Assembly (NCBI GenBank): GCA_963921425.1
Contig: OY992833.1
Location: 6,297,228 to 6,361,227, forward strand
Source of the DNA: Dryas octopetala
Lineage: Eukaryota; Streptophyta; Magnoliopsida; Rosales; Rosaceae
Length of the DNA: 64,000 nucleotides
Direction: 5' to 3'
The translations under genes were made by a program, and so were the position numbers. Below are positions 45,640-55,983 of this stretch, piece by piece. Numbering within the stretch: position 1 is the first letter of the stretch; the number at the start of each line of letters is the position of its first letter. Below the pieces are notes generated by a model. The model was not told the DNA's origin and made no database searches. It worked only from the letters and a program-made list of their open reading frames with translations.

Positions 45640-46640
45640 GATATATTAGTTATCTTCAATATGTGATTGTTACTGTCAGTAAATAGCAATAGGTGATTGT
45701 TACTAGCAAACAATACCAATACCTGATTGTCATTGTCATGCAATAACAATAGGTGAACAATAAGTGCAGTAGTAATAGCCTAATAGGTGATTGTTAGCAA
45801 TACCTGATTGCCACTAGCAGGTAGAGGTGTACAATGGGCCGGGCCGGCCCGAATCCGGCACGAGCCCGACCCATTTAAAGTAGGCCCGGCCCGGCCTATA
45901 CTTCTGGGCCGAGCTGGGCCAATGTTTTCTATCTCGTTGGGCCGGCTCGACCCGAGGCCGTTTTGTGTTGGGCCGGCCCGAGCCCGTTATGGGTTTGGGC
46001 CGGCCCGTTTATACTAGTATTTTTCAATTTTTTTTAAAAAAAATTTACTATTAGCCTTGTTTTAATTTTTTATTTTGATTTTGATGGTGAAATTTGATAG
46101 AAATGAAATAAAAGTAGTAGAAAATTAAAAAATTTGATAGAAAATAAAATGACATAAAAAACTATTTGATTTATTAAACAATAATAGAAACTTAAAATAA
46201 TTAACCGGGCCGGCCCGAGCCCGGCATAACCCATTATTGGATGGGCCATGGGCCGGGCTGGGCTTAAGGTTTAAAATAATTGGGCCGGCCCGGCCCGGCC
46301 CGATTATTAAATGGGCCGGCCCAAGCACGGCACGAACCACGAATGGGCCGACTTTAAATGGCCCGGCCCGGCCCGTTGTACACCTCTACTAGCAGGTAAT
46401 AGCAATCCTTGATTGCCACTGCCAGCTAATAGCAATAGGTAATTGTTATTGCCAAACAGGAGCAATAATTGATTGTTATTATCAAACAATAACAATACAT
46501 GATTGCTACTGCAGGTGATTGTTACTGTCAGGCAATGGCAATATGTGATTGTTACTGTCAGGCAGTGACAATAAGTGATTGTTACTGTCAGACAGTAGCA
46601 ATAGATGATTGTTACTATTCGATAGTAACAATTATATTTA
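45640..46640. repeat. Degenerate hairpin minisatellite (about 30-bp unit), interrupted
   Basis: The clearest units are at about 46520-46610: 'gtgattgttactgtcaggca' followed by 'gtgacaata', repeated every 30 bp. Within a unit attgttactg and cagtgacaat are complementary, so each unit can fold into a small hairpin. Degenerate units continue on both sides of the MITE at 45822-46388. The long minus-strand frame at 46307-46654 (period of 10 residues) is a by-product. Confidence 0.8.
45822..46388. mobile_element. GGGCC-rich hAT MITE
   Basis: 567 bp with termini TAGAGGTGTACAATGGGCC and GGCCCGTTGTACACCTCTA. Perfect 8-bp TSD CTAGCAGG (45814-45821 and 46389-46396). The ends are arrays of GGCCGGCCC palindromes around an AT-rich core. 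The 8-bp TSD supports the hAT superfamily. It is inserted inside the minisatellite. Confidence 0.88.
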
Positions 46641-47644
46641 CTATTAAAACGCAAAAGATTATGGATGCCTCATCTTGATTTTTTGTGTTTTATGTTGGTT
46701 ATTATTTAACATGTTTATAGAATGAAAAATACGTAAATTATGTTTATTTTTTATTTTTTTAGCTTTTGTACCAATTGACATTGAAATGAAGAAGAAAAAA
46801 GGAAAAAAAAAAACCATTTTAAAAAAACTGTAGCAGTGCTGGTTTTTTAAATTGTGGACCGCTACAGTATTTCATTGTAGCGTATAGGCCGGATGAACAG
46901 TAAATTTTTAAAAATAGACTTAAAAAAAAAAACCCTAATTTATAATAAATTATAAAAAAGTTAATAAAAATTTTCAATATTACAAATAGGTCAATACAAA
47001 ATTTCTTATCCCATATTAGTCAATGGTATATTTTGAAAAATTACATTTTAGACAATGGCTCAGCCATTTTAGTCACAAAGCTCAATTCACTTAATCATGT
47101 CATGTATTTTGGTGCATTGAAAAATATCAATTTGCTCATTATTTTTTTCATTACTTATGGACGTAAAATTATAACTTTACCCTTAATTTCGTTTAGGGTA
47201 TAGAAATGGAGTGCATGATATATAAATGAGGTTTAGGGTTTAGAAATGAGGTTTAAGATTTAGAACTAGGGTTACGGAACTTATGGCTTATGATAGCCCT
47301 CTAGCTGGGAGCTAAATCCTAAACCGTTTTACTGCGTAGTAGTCAAATACAAATCTAATACAAATATAAATTTGAATAATAATGTATGTTTATTAATTTA
47401 TTATAATTCATATTTTTTTATTTTGGTTAATAGTGACTAAAATGAAATTATGAAAAAGTGCATTAATTAAAATGTAATTCTAAAAAATTTTATTGACTTA
47501 TTTGTAATTAACCCATTTATTTATTTACTTGTTTTTTCTTCTTTGAAATTTTTCATGTGCAATTGGATGAATTTATTTTGTTCTTATACAGTACGATAAT
47601 CAGTCTTTATAGATCTTCAAAGCTCTATAATAGAACCGCATCAT
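46641..47644. other. Unassigned AT-rich interval
   Basis: A short inverted repeat ACTGTAGC...GCTACAGT at about 46829-46868. No coding sequence recognised. Confidence 0.45.
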
Positions 47645-47810
47645 TGTTGAGAGAGAGAAAGACTGAAAGAGAGAGAATTGAGAATCATAGAGAAGATGAA
47701 TGCAAAGCCTGACTCTATCCAAAGGGTTGTGAATGGTACTGGACAAACAGTTTTGCACTTATGTGTTAAACATAGCCAGTTGGAGTGCATAAAAATTTAC
47801 AATGTGTTAT
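47645..47810 (+). pseudogene. Ankyrin gene fragment related to the gene at 13509
   Basis: A GA-rich leader is followed by ATG 47696 and codons for MNAKPDSIQRVVNGTGQTVL, HLCVKHSQLEC. This aligns with one and a half ankyrin repeats of 13915-14010 (AKPQSIKEV..., GETVLHLCVRHNRLEC). Homology is lost after about 47795. The 5' leader also resembles the GA-rich leader of the intact locus, suggesting a partial duplicate. No PGG domain nearby. Confidence 0.75.
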
Positions 47811-48739
47811 GTAATCAAATCAACCATTTTTTTCCTATATGGCGTGCGTGTGTTGGTCCCACATTTAAGTTGATATGGATGCTAGAAATGTGCCCCATAA
47901 GCAAATAAAATATAAAATGACAAATGACAAATGACTTTTTAATCTTTAATACAATAAATATCCAGCTGGCATTTTCTTTTTAAAACAAATAAAACATAAA
48001 AAGACAAATGACTTTTTATTTATTTTCTCACATGGTGGGAATTTAGTGTCCATGTCAACTTAAATGTAGAACCCATACATGTCATGATAGCAGAAAACGA
48101 TTAACTTTACAGTCAATTTAACAGATAGTTGAACATTGCAACTTTTAAAAACATTCGGTCTGACATTTTAACATTTTGATGATTAGGTATCAAAGTGAAA
48201 TATCACCTAAACTTAAGGGGGCGTAGAATGTTATTGACCCTATTATACATGTATATGGATCAATTTTAAATAATAAGGTTATTTCATAGACATATTATGA
48301 AACTCATTTTGCATTGTAATTGAATATATTAATGATCAAAATTGTCTTGTTTTAATTGTTTTTTCCAGAATATCTTGCATATTAATTATATATTCTTTCG
48401 ATCATACTATAAATTTTAACCATTATTTATTCAAAATTTTATTTGAATGTTTATGATCATAGAGCGTACGTCACAAAGTTCATTAGTTGTTCAGAATGAT
48501 CTAAGGTAGCCAGTAGATAAAAATTCAATTTTTAATAATCCAAATTTAGCACACCTACACATAATTTTCTTGTTATAGTGCATGTTTATTCTTTAGTATT
48601 TGTTTTCAAGAAACAAAATTTACAATAAATTAAGGGTTAATGGGATATTAATTTTTTATAAAGTCTAACTCTACATCTTTTTAATTAATAGGTAAGGCCG
48701 AAATTTAAAATTTTAAGCTAAATAGTATATTATAATGTA
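47811..48739. other. Unassigned AT-rich interval
   Basis: A near-direct repeat (aaatgacaaatgactttttaa-like words at 47915-48020). No gene recognised. Confidence 0.45.
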
Positions 48740-48744
48740 TAACC

Positions 48745-48922
48745 TGTTGAAGTGAGTCAATTGTGCAGATATTATAGAGATTTGTAAGAGAGATTTGTGG
48801 GATTGTATAGCTTAATTTGTGTAGTTGACTTACCATACTTGTATATCTGTATTCATATATAATTCCTCTAATTGAGAAGAATAAGATATCAGAAAATTAT
48901 CCCCAAACCTAGAGTTTTGTCA
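48745..48922 (+). repeat. 5' LTR of copia D
   Basis: TGTTGAAGTG ... TTTTGTCA, 178 bp, followed immediately by the PBS at 48923-48934. Confidence 0.94.
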
Positions 48923-48934
48923 TGGTATCAGAGC

Positions 48935-49634
48935 ATGGTTCTATGAACTGGGCTTTTTACTTGATTTCTAGGTTTTATTTACCTATCCTACTGGTTTTTT
49001 GAAGAATTTTTTCTAGAAAAATTCTATTACTCTACATAGTTGTTAATTGTATTTTTCCGCTGCAAAAATCTGCCACCATCAGTAATAGGTTCTATTACTC
49101 TACTACATCTGCCGCTCCAAGTTTAAACCAGTAATTTTGTCAGAGGAGACTCCGATCTCGCATCTACCCCACGCCAACCTCTCGGTCCAGTTGGTCCTAC
49201 TGTGTGACGGTCTGCGCGACGGCTGTGGGTGCCTCTTGGTCAAGTTGGTCCTGCTGTGCGATGGTCTGAGCCATTCTCGCCGAGCCCAGCCCGTCCGCCT
49301 GCCTGTGCGAGCCGACCCCCTCCAGAGACGCCGACCACTTCCCGAGCGTCGTTTGCTCACTGGTGCGCCGATCTCTCACTCGCCGTGACGACGCCGTTCG
49401 CTATGCACCACCCAGTCGCTGCCAATGAGATCTTGCCTGTGCGCGCCCATCCTGCCCTTTGCCCAGCCTTGCCGAGCCCATCCTCGCCGAGCCGATTGTT
49501 GACGTTGGTGTATTCCAAAGGCACACCAGGTTCTGTGTTCGATTGGCAGATATATATATATCTATATATATATTTGTTATTTCATATTTCAAAAAAAAAA
49601 AAAAAAGGAAATTTTTTGAATAGATACTCAGGCT
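48935..49634 (+). other. Leader/gag-position segment of copia D, GC-rich block with A-tract
   Basis: 49120-49510 is strikingly GC-rich compared with its surroundings and has an internal near-repeat (agttggtcctactgtgtgac, agttggtcctgctgtgcgat). After a TA microsatellite (49550-49572) comes an A16 run at about 49590-49605. No gag capsid or zinc knuckle is encoded in any frame. The overlapping frames on both strands here look like composition artefacts. It may be replaced or captured sequence, or the family's own leader with gag deleted. Confidence 0.5.
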
Positions 49635-51218
49635 ATGTCTTTCTTAATTCCTCCCGATAAGACATATTTGGCAGCTTCTGACTCTACGGTGGAGATGTCC
49701 GTTCTTAGTCAAAATTTTGCCTCGACTTCCGACTTTGTTGCCACATCAGGTACACCTAATTCTGCTTTGAGTACTCCTCAATTTATATGTGATAATGCTT
49801 GGATAATTGATTCTGGTACTTCTGACCATATGACTAATAATCAGTATGTGATTCAGTCTTTGTCAACACCTATTTCTCCACATTTTATTACTAATGCCAA
49901 TGGTGTGTCATCTCCCGTTGTAGGAGTCGGTACTGTGTCCTTGTCTCCATCTTTATCTTTATCCAATACGCTCTTTGTTCCATCGCTAAATTGCAATCTT
50001 ATTTCTGTTAGTCAACTAACCAAGTCCCTCAATTGTGTTGCCACTTTTTTTCCCACTCATTGTATTTTTCAGGACATCCGCACACAGGAGAGAATTGGTA
50101 GTGGTACTAGAAGAGGGGGCTTGTATTATCTAGACCATGATGGACATTTAGGCCGCTTTGGACATGCTCATTTAGTTGATGATAAAGTCTTGGATAATAA
50201 GAAGCTGGTTTGGTTGTGGCATCGCCGATTAGGCCATCCTTCGTTTTCTTATCTTCGATGGTTATTTCCCTCCTTGTTCATTGGTTGTAGTGCTTCAGAT
50301 TTTCGGTGTGCAACTTGTGTGATGGCTAAGAGTCACCGTACTTCGTTTACTCCCAGTGATCATCGGGCTACTACTCCTTTCCAACTCGTTCATTCTGATG
50401 TTTGGGGGCCCGCTCCACTGACTACTACTCACGGTATGCGCTGGTTTATTACTTTCATTGATGATTGTACCAGAATGGTGTGGGTTCAGTTTCTCCGATA
50501 TAAATCTGATGCTTGTGCTGCAATTAAGTCCTTTTATCACATGGTTCAAACTCAATTTCAGTCTCGTATTCAAATTCTTCGTTCTGATAATGGAGGTGAA
50601 TTTGTCAATCACGAGTTACGTGATTTTTTTGATTCTCATGGCGTCCTTCATCAGACTTCATGCTCTTACACTCCCCAACAAAATGGGGTTGCTGAGAGGA
50701 AAAATCGACATTTGTTGGAAGTTGCTCGAGCATTGTTGATTGGTGGACGTGTACCTACTTATTTGTGGGGTGCTGCCCTTAGTTCTGCTGTTTATCTCAT
50801 TAATCGAACTCCGTCCAGTGTTTTGGAGTTTCGTCGGCCTTTGGATGTTTTGTCTGATAACTTTGCTCTTCCCTCTATTTTACATTTGGAGCCTTGGGTA
50901 TTTGGTTGTGTGGTTTTCGTCCACATACATCCTCATCAGCGTGACAAACTTCACCCTCGTGCTCTCAAATGTATCTTTGTGGATTATGGCTCTAACCAAA
51001 AAGGTTATCAATGTTATGATCCTTCAACTCAGAGATTCTATGTGACTATGGACGTTACCTTCCATGAACATGAGTTATTTTATCCTATGACAAGTACTGA
51101 TTCTTCCCTTCCGGGGGAGATGAATGGTGAAGGGACGACTCAGACCGAATGGGTTTTAGACTTGGGGTTTTATGATGTTCAAGATGAAAGAGCCTTTAGA
51201 AGAGACAAAGGCAATTGA
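49635..51218 (+). pseudogene. pol of copia D, first part: protease and integrase
   Basis: ATG 49635 (MSFLIPPDKTYLAASDSTVE) leads into the protease (AWIIDSGTSDHMT near 49800). The integrase HHCC region follows (WHRRLGHPSFSYL ... CATCVMAKSHR, 50215-50340), then the core ([36 protein letters not shown], 50390-50740), then the C-terminal region to about 51180. The frame is open for 527 codons, then lost by a shift near 51180, where homology continues in the next frame. This would cut and join element cDNA into the genome. Confidence 0.88.
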
Positions 51219-53124
51219 ATCTGAGCATTCTACTTCTTCTAGTGATCACGATTGTCCTGAACGCTCAACTCCAGAAGGGGATGGTGAACAGCATGCTCCT
51301 GAACATATTATTTCTGGTGATGTCCATGATAATACAACTACTGAACCACTAGTACAATCACCTCCAGATGTGCTTCTTGAGGTACCTTCTTCTTCTGATT
51401 TGTTTGATTTTGTGTCTAATTCTCCAAAATATCAACTTCCACCTTGTAGTACTCGAGGTATTCCTCCTGTTATGTATGAACCTGATCCTAAAGCCAAAGT
51501 CAAATATCCAATTAATAATCACGTTTCATCCCATAGGTTATCGAAGTCATATGCATCTTATGTACATCAATTATCTTCTGCATCTATCCCTAGTAAATTG
51601 CAGGATGCTCTAGCAGATTCTAGGTGGACCAAAGCGATGACAGAGGAAATGGAAGCATTGAAGAAAAATGGAACTTGGGAACTTGTTCTCCTACCAAAGG
51701 GAAAGAAAGCCGTAGGATGTAGATGGGTATTTGCAGTGAAACATAGAGCAGATGGATCCATTGAAAGGTTCAAAGCTCGGTTGGTTGCAAAAGGGTACAC
51801 TCAATCTTATGGTGTTGACTATCAACAGACTTTTGCACCAGTTGCCAAGCTGAATACAGTCAGAGTGCTTTTATCGTTAGCTGCCAATCAGAATTGGCCG
51901 CTTCTTCAGTTTGATGTCAAAAATGCTTTCTTGCATGGAGACCTCACTGAAGAAGTATATATGGATCCCCCTCCAGGTATATCAGAGTATTCAGACACAG
52001 GAATGGTATGTAGACTGAAGAAGGCTCTGTATGGATTGAAGCAGTCACCAAGGGCTTGGTTTGGCAGGTTCACCACAGCTATGAGGATTTTTGGCTACAA
52101 ACAAAGTAATTCAGATCATACTTTGTTCTTGAAGCAAAGAAGAGGTAAAATCACTGCTTTGATTATCTATGTTGATGATATGGTGGTTACTGGAGATGAT
52201 CATGAAGAGATGTCTAGTTTACAGCAGTATTTAGCCTCTGAGTTTGAGATGAAGCAGCTTGGAGACTTGAAATATTTTCTTGGGATTGAAGTGGCTTGAT
52301 CGAAGCATGGTATCTTCTTATCCCAACGAAAATATGTCCTTGACTTGCTATCTGAAACAGGGATGCTTGGATGTAAACCGTGTGACACACCCATCGAGCA
52401 GAATCACAAGTTATTTGAGTATTTGAGTGCATCTCCTACTGACAAAGGGAGATACCAAAGGCTTGTGGGAAAATTGATCTTTTTATCTCATACTAGACCT
52501 GATATTGCATATGCAGTAAGCGTGGTAAGTCAGTTCATGCATGATCCACGGAAACCTCACATGGATGCCGTAGATCGCATATTGAGATATTTGAAGGCTG
52601 CTCCAAGCAAGGGTCTATTGTTTTCTAATCATGGCCACCTGAAGGTGGAAGGCTACACTGATGCTGATTGGGCAGGTTCGGCTGACAATAGAAGGTCTAC
52701 CTCTGGGTACTTCACCTTTGTCGGTGGTAATCTGGTAACTTGGAGAAGTAAAAAGCAACCAGTAGTAGCAAGGTCAAGTGCTAAAGCTGAGTATAGAGGT
52801 ATGGCACTTGGAGTATGTGAGTTACTATGGCTACGGAACTTACTTAGGGACTTGGGTTTAAAACCAAGAACTGCTATGAATTTATATTGTGATAATAAGT
52901 CAGCCATAAATATTGCACATAATCCAGTTCAGCATGATCGGACTAAACATGTAGAGGTTGACAGACATTTTATTAAAGAGAAGCTTGAAGCTGGAATTGT
53001 TAACTTTCTATTTGTGAAGTCCGAAGATCAATTAGCAGATGTACTTACTAAAGCAGTGGCCAGCAGGGTATTTAATGACTTACTAGTCAAGTTGGGTATG
53101 TGCGATATCCACTCACCAACTTGA
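51172..53124 (+). pseudogene. pol of copia D, second part: RT and RNase H, one stop
   Basis: RT at 51600-52290 has GCRWVFAVKHRADGSIERFK, DVKNAFLHGDLTEEVYMDPP, YGLKQSPRAW and IIYVDDMVVTGDD, ending with LKYFLGIEVA. TGA at 52297-52299 replaces the expected arginine codon (CGA to TGA). The same frame continues through KHGIFLSQRKYVLDLL to RNase H (GYTDADWAGSADNRRSTSGY, SSAKAEYRGMALG, CDNKSAINIAHNPV, DQLADVLTKAV) and TGA 53124. All catalytic motifs are intact. Confidence 0.9.
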
Positions 53125-53131
53125 GGGAGAG

Positions 53132-53309
53132 TGTTGAAGTGAGTCAATTGTGCAGATATTATAGAGATTTGTAAGAGAGATTTGTGGGATTGTATAGCTT
53201 AATTTGTGTAGTTGACTTACCATACTTGTATATCTGTATTCCTATATAATTCCTCTAATTGAGAAGAATAAGATATCAGAAAATTATCCCCAAACCTAGA
53301 GTTTTGTCA
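53132..53309 (+). repeat. 3' LTR of copia D
   Basis: 178 bp, one difference from the 5' LTR (cctata against catata). Followed by TAACC. Confidence 0.94.
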
Positions 53310-53314
53310 TAACC

Positions 53315-55179
53315 CATATTAAATTAATTTATTTACACAGTATGCCAATATTTAAAATAAGTAAAAAGCGTCTAAAATAAGATTGATGACATATAAAAAA
53401 TTTACAAAGTTTGAAATGAAAAAAATATAAAGTGGGAGAGTTGGCAAGGGGTCAAAGTGGACCATCTTCTAGCCATATCAAAGGATGATCAAGATCAATA
53501 CTAAACTTAGTCAATTGATGGACTACAAAATTACAAATACGAGGTTGATAACCCAAAGGTTGATAGCCAATGTTGTATATCAAATGTATGAATTTCCTAA
53601 GCATTTTTTGCCTGTAATTAATATTGTAAACTAGGTTGTGTTCATTGTACTATGCATGAATGTTTACATTCAAATGTGAAATACAACTATTATGGATTTG
53701 AATTCTCTACTATACTTGTTTTTACTTTTCAATCCTGACTAGTCGTGTATTTTAAATCAAAGAGTTATAAATTCATGTATATTATATTATTAGCTCATAC
53801 ATACCTAAAAAGTTTTGTAAATCTATTTTGTTTTCTCCTTACACATCCTTAAAAAAATACATTGTATGCAAACAATTAAAATTAAAACTCATGTAAAAAC
53901 AAAAAGAGACAAAATAAATGAGATTTGATCCAACCTATGTTGAGTGTCCCAACTTCAATTTTTCAACACTTTCGTATATCTGTTAAAGCGTTTGTTAGGA
54001 GGTCCGATACGTTTGCCCTAAAGTGGCATTGGGGGACTGCATTGCTAGAGTCCAAATGGTGCAAGGAGAATGGTTCATGCCCAAACCTTCCACGTCAGCG
54101 CTGACCCAAACCCTTTCCCCCAAAACAGAGGTGCTCTGACGCACTGTTGACAAACGCTCTAACAGAGGTATGGAAGTTTAGCAAAATTGGTTGGAGCATC
54201 AAAATCCCAACTTTGAAATTGATGTACCAACTTGAAAAACGTAGTATAATTGAGGTACTAAGTTGCACTTTACTCATTAACTAATTCTAATAGAAATGGT
54301 GCCCTGAGAATAATCGATATGTGAGACCTGAAAATATATTGTGTACATGAGACTATAAACTTCAATCTTGCAACAAATTTCTAACCCTAACCCAAATTTA
54401 GCTTATTGATCGATCGAAGCAGATTGACCTCAATCCATTTGTGATGATATTATGGCTAAGGACAGATGATGAACGTACTAGAAGAAGAGAGTACTAGAAG
54501 AAGAGAGCGGCACAGTTTGTGAAAAAGTGAAGTAATTGAGTAGTGATGGGACAAATACGGCTTCGGTAGAGAAATACATATCACACTATTTATACCAAAT
54601 AATTGGTATAATAAAGTGCATGGACTACATAAAAGATGAAATTAGAGTGCTCTTGGTTTTAGATCCTCAAACCATTAATTTATAATCTAAGCCATAATAG
54701 CATGAAATTAAATTTCAAAAATTTTTGAAGAAACTTCCATTTTTTTTAGGTTTCGAAATATTACCGAAATGAAATTATCAAAATTTTATTAAAAGTTTCA
54801 ATTGTTTTAGTTTAAATTTCCAACAAAATCGAAAATTCTTTTGCAATTTTCATATTTTTTAACTCTCAAGATGGGAGAGACCTTGGATTTCTAATAGACA
54901 TCGAAGACTAAAATCCAAGAATAGTATAGACAAAGATGGATCCTAATTCATAAAAAAAAAATAATTAGTGGGAAGGACAGAATGTTGGCCATTAAATTCA
55001 ATACATTGATAATAAACACGAGCAAAGTGAATTACATCAAATGGTATAATAAGCCCGTACTTCCCTCGCCACTGTATTCTTTACACATTTTGAGCACATA
55101 AATCCCTTACAAAATAAATAAATGAACCTCTTTACACTGTAAGCTTTATGGACATCAGCATATCATTTCCATCCATTCA
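53315..55179. other. Intergenic interval and 3' flank of the SPPL gene
   Basis: Mostly AT-rich and non-coding. A short inverted-repeat element may lie at 53977-54170 (tatctgttaaagcgtttgt and its imperfect complement). A weak GAAATTTC-rich stretch at 54700-54860 resembles the hAT family ends. The SPPL 3' UTR should occupy some of the last 150-250 bases. Confidence 0.45.
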
Positions 55180-55313
55180 TCAACAATTGGGCACTGAGAC
55201 TGATCTACTATTGCCTTGTCCAGCAGGATCAATGCTAAATGGAGATACCTCAGAGCCATAATTCCAAAGTCGTTTCAGCTCACCTCTTATCAAACCCAAA
55301 ACCACAGTAACAC
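55180..55313 (-). CDS. SPPL: SPPL exon i, C-terminus and stop
   Basis: [20 protein letters not shown], then a polar tail ([24 protein letters not shown]) and TGA at 55182-55180. Confidence 0.9.
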
Positions 55314-55942
55314 CTGATTATAGAGCAGGAATAAAACACAAAGTAAAACATCCGAAAATTTTATTGGCTAAAAAAAGAAAGACTTCTCAAAGACTAAAAA
55401 GGAAGAAAAAAAAATAATAATATGTAAGATCTATATACTAGATATTACCTAGTGTACATGGAACAAGATAGAGGAGTGCAGGCTGACCATTCCCATTCAT
55501 GATATATAAGCCCAGGTATGTTAGAAGGAGACCTGGAACAGGAATTACCCTCCATTAGTACCCCACCAAGAAGACAATGGACATTTATAGTTTGATCATG
55601 ATGCAATCAGATATTGAGAAAATGAAACTAATACACTACCAAGATATGAAGATAAAAAATTTATAACAATATATATTTTAATATTATGAGCAAGAATTTC
55701 TAAGCAACACTCCAAGAGATTCAGCAACATAATTACCCCTGCTACATTTGAGATGGAGGAACTATGCATGCCATAGAATAATAGAAAAATAAAAATGATC
55801 CAATGATATTAGAATATTACTTTATCCTCAGACCAAAAAATAGATATTACTTTATCCAATAAATGCTATCAAATAAATAAATGAAAATACATAAAGATAT
55901 ACTCAACATAAATAAGTTGAGGTATACCTCAATAGAAGGAGC

Positions 55943-55983
<41 letters not shown>

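Larger units (their letters stand above)
48745..53309 (+). mobile_element. Ty1/copia retrotransposon D (Ale-like), very young, no recognisable gag
   Basis: 4,565 bp. The 178-bp LTRs at 48745-48922 and 53132-53309 differ at one base by eye. TSD TAACC at 48740-48744 and 53310-53314. PBS TGGTATCAGAGC at 48923-48934, PPT ttgagggagag at 53121-53131. Protease, integrase, RT and RNase H are present with one frameshift and one stop. No gag homology was found between PBS and protease; a GC-rich block occupies part of that space. The short LTR and motif set suggest the Ale/Retrofit lineage. Confidence 0.92.

Noticed and set aside
46307..46654. 115-residue minus-strand frame with a ten-residue repeat (TVTITYCHCL)
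   Set aside because: Translation of the 30-bp minisatellite and MITE end. Periodicity explains the open frame.
46829..46868. Inverted repeat ACTGTAGC...GCTACAGT as a MITE
   Set aside because: Arms of eight bases only, no target duplication, ends not defined.
49103..49660. Several Arg/Pro-rich frames on both strands
   Set aside because: High GC lowers stop frequency on both strands at once. No homology to gag or any domain.
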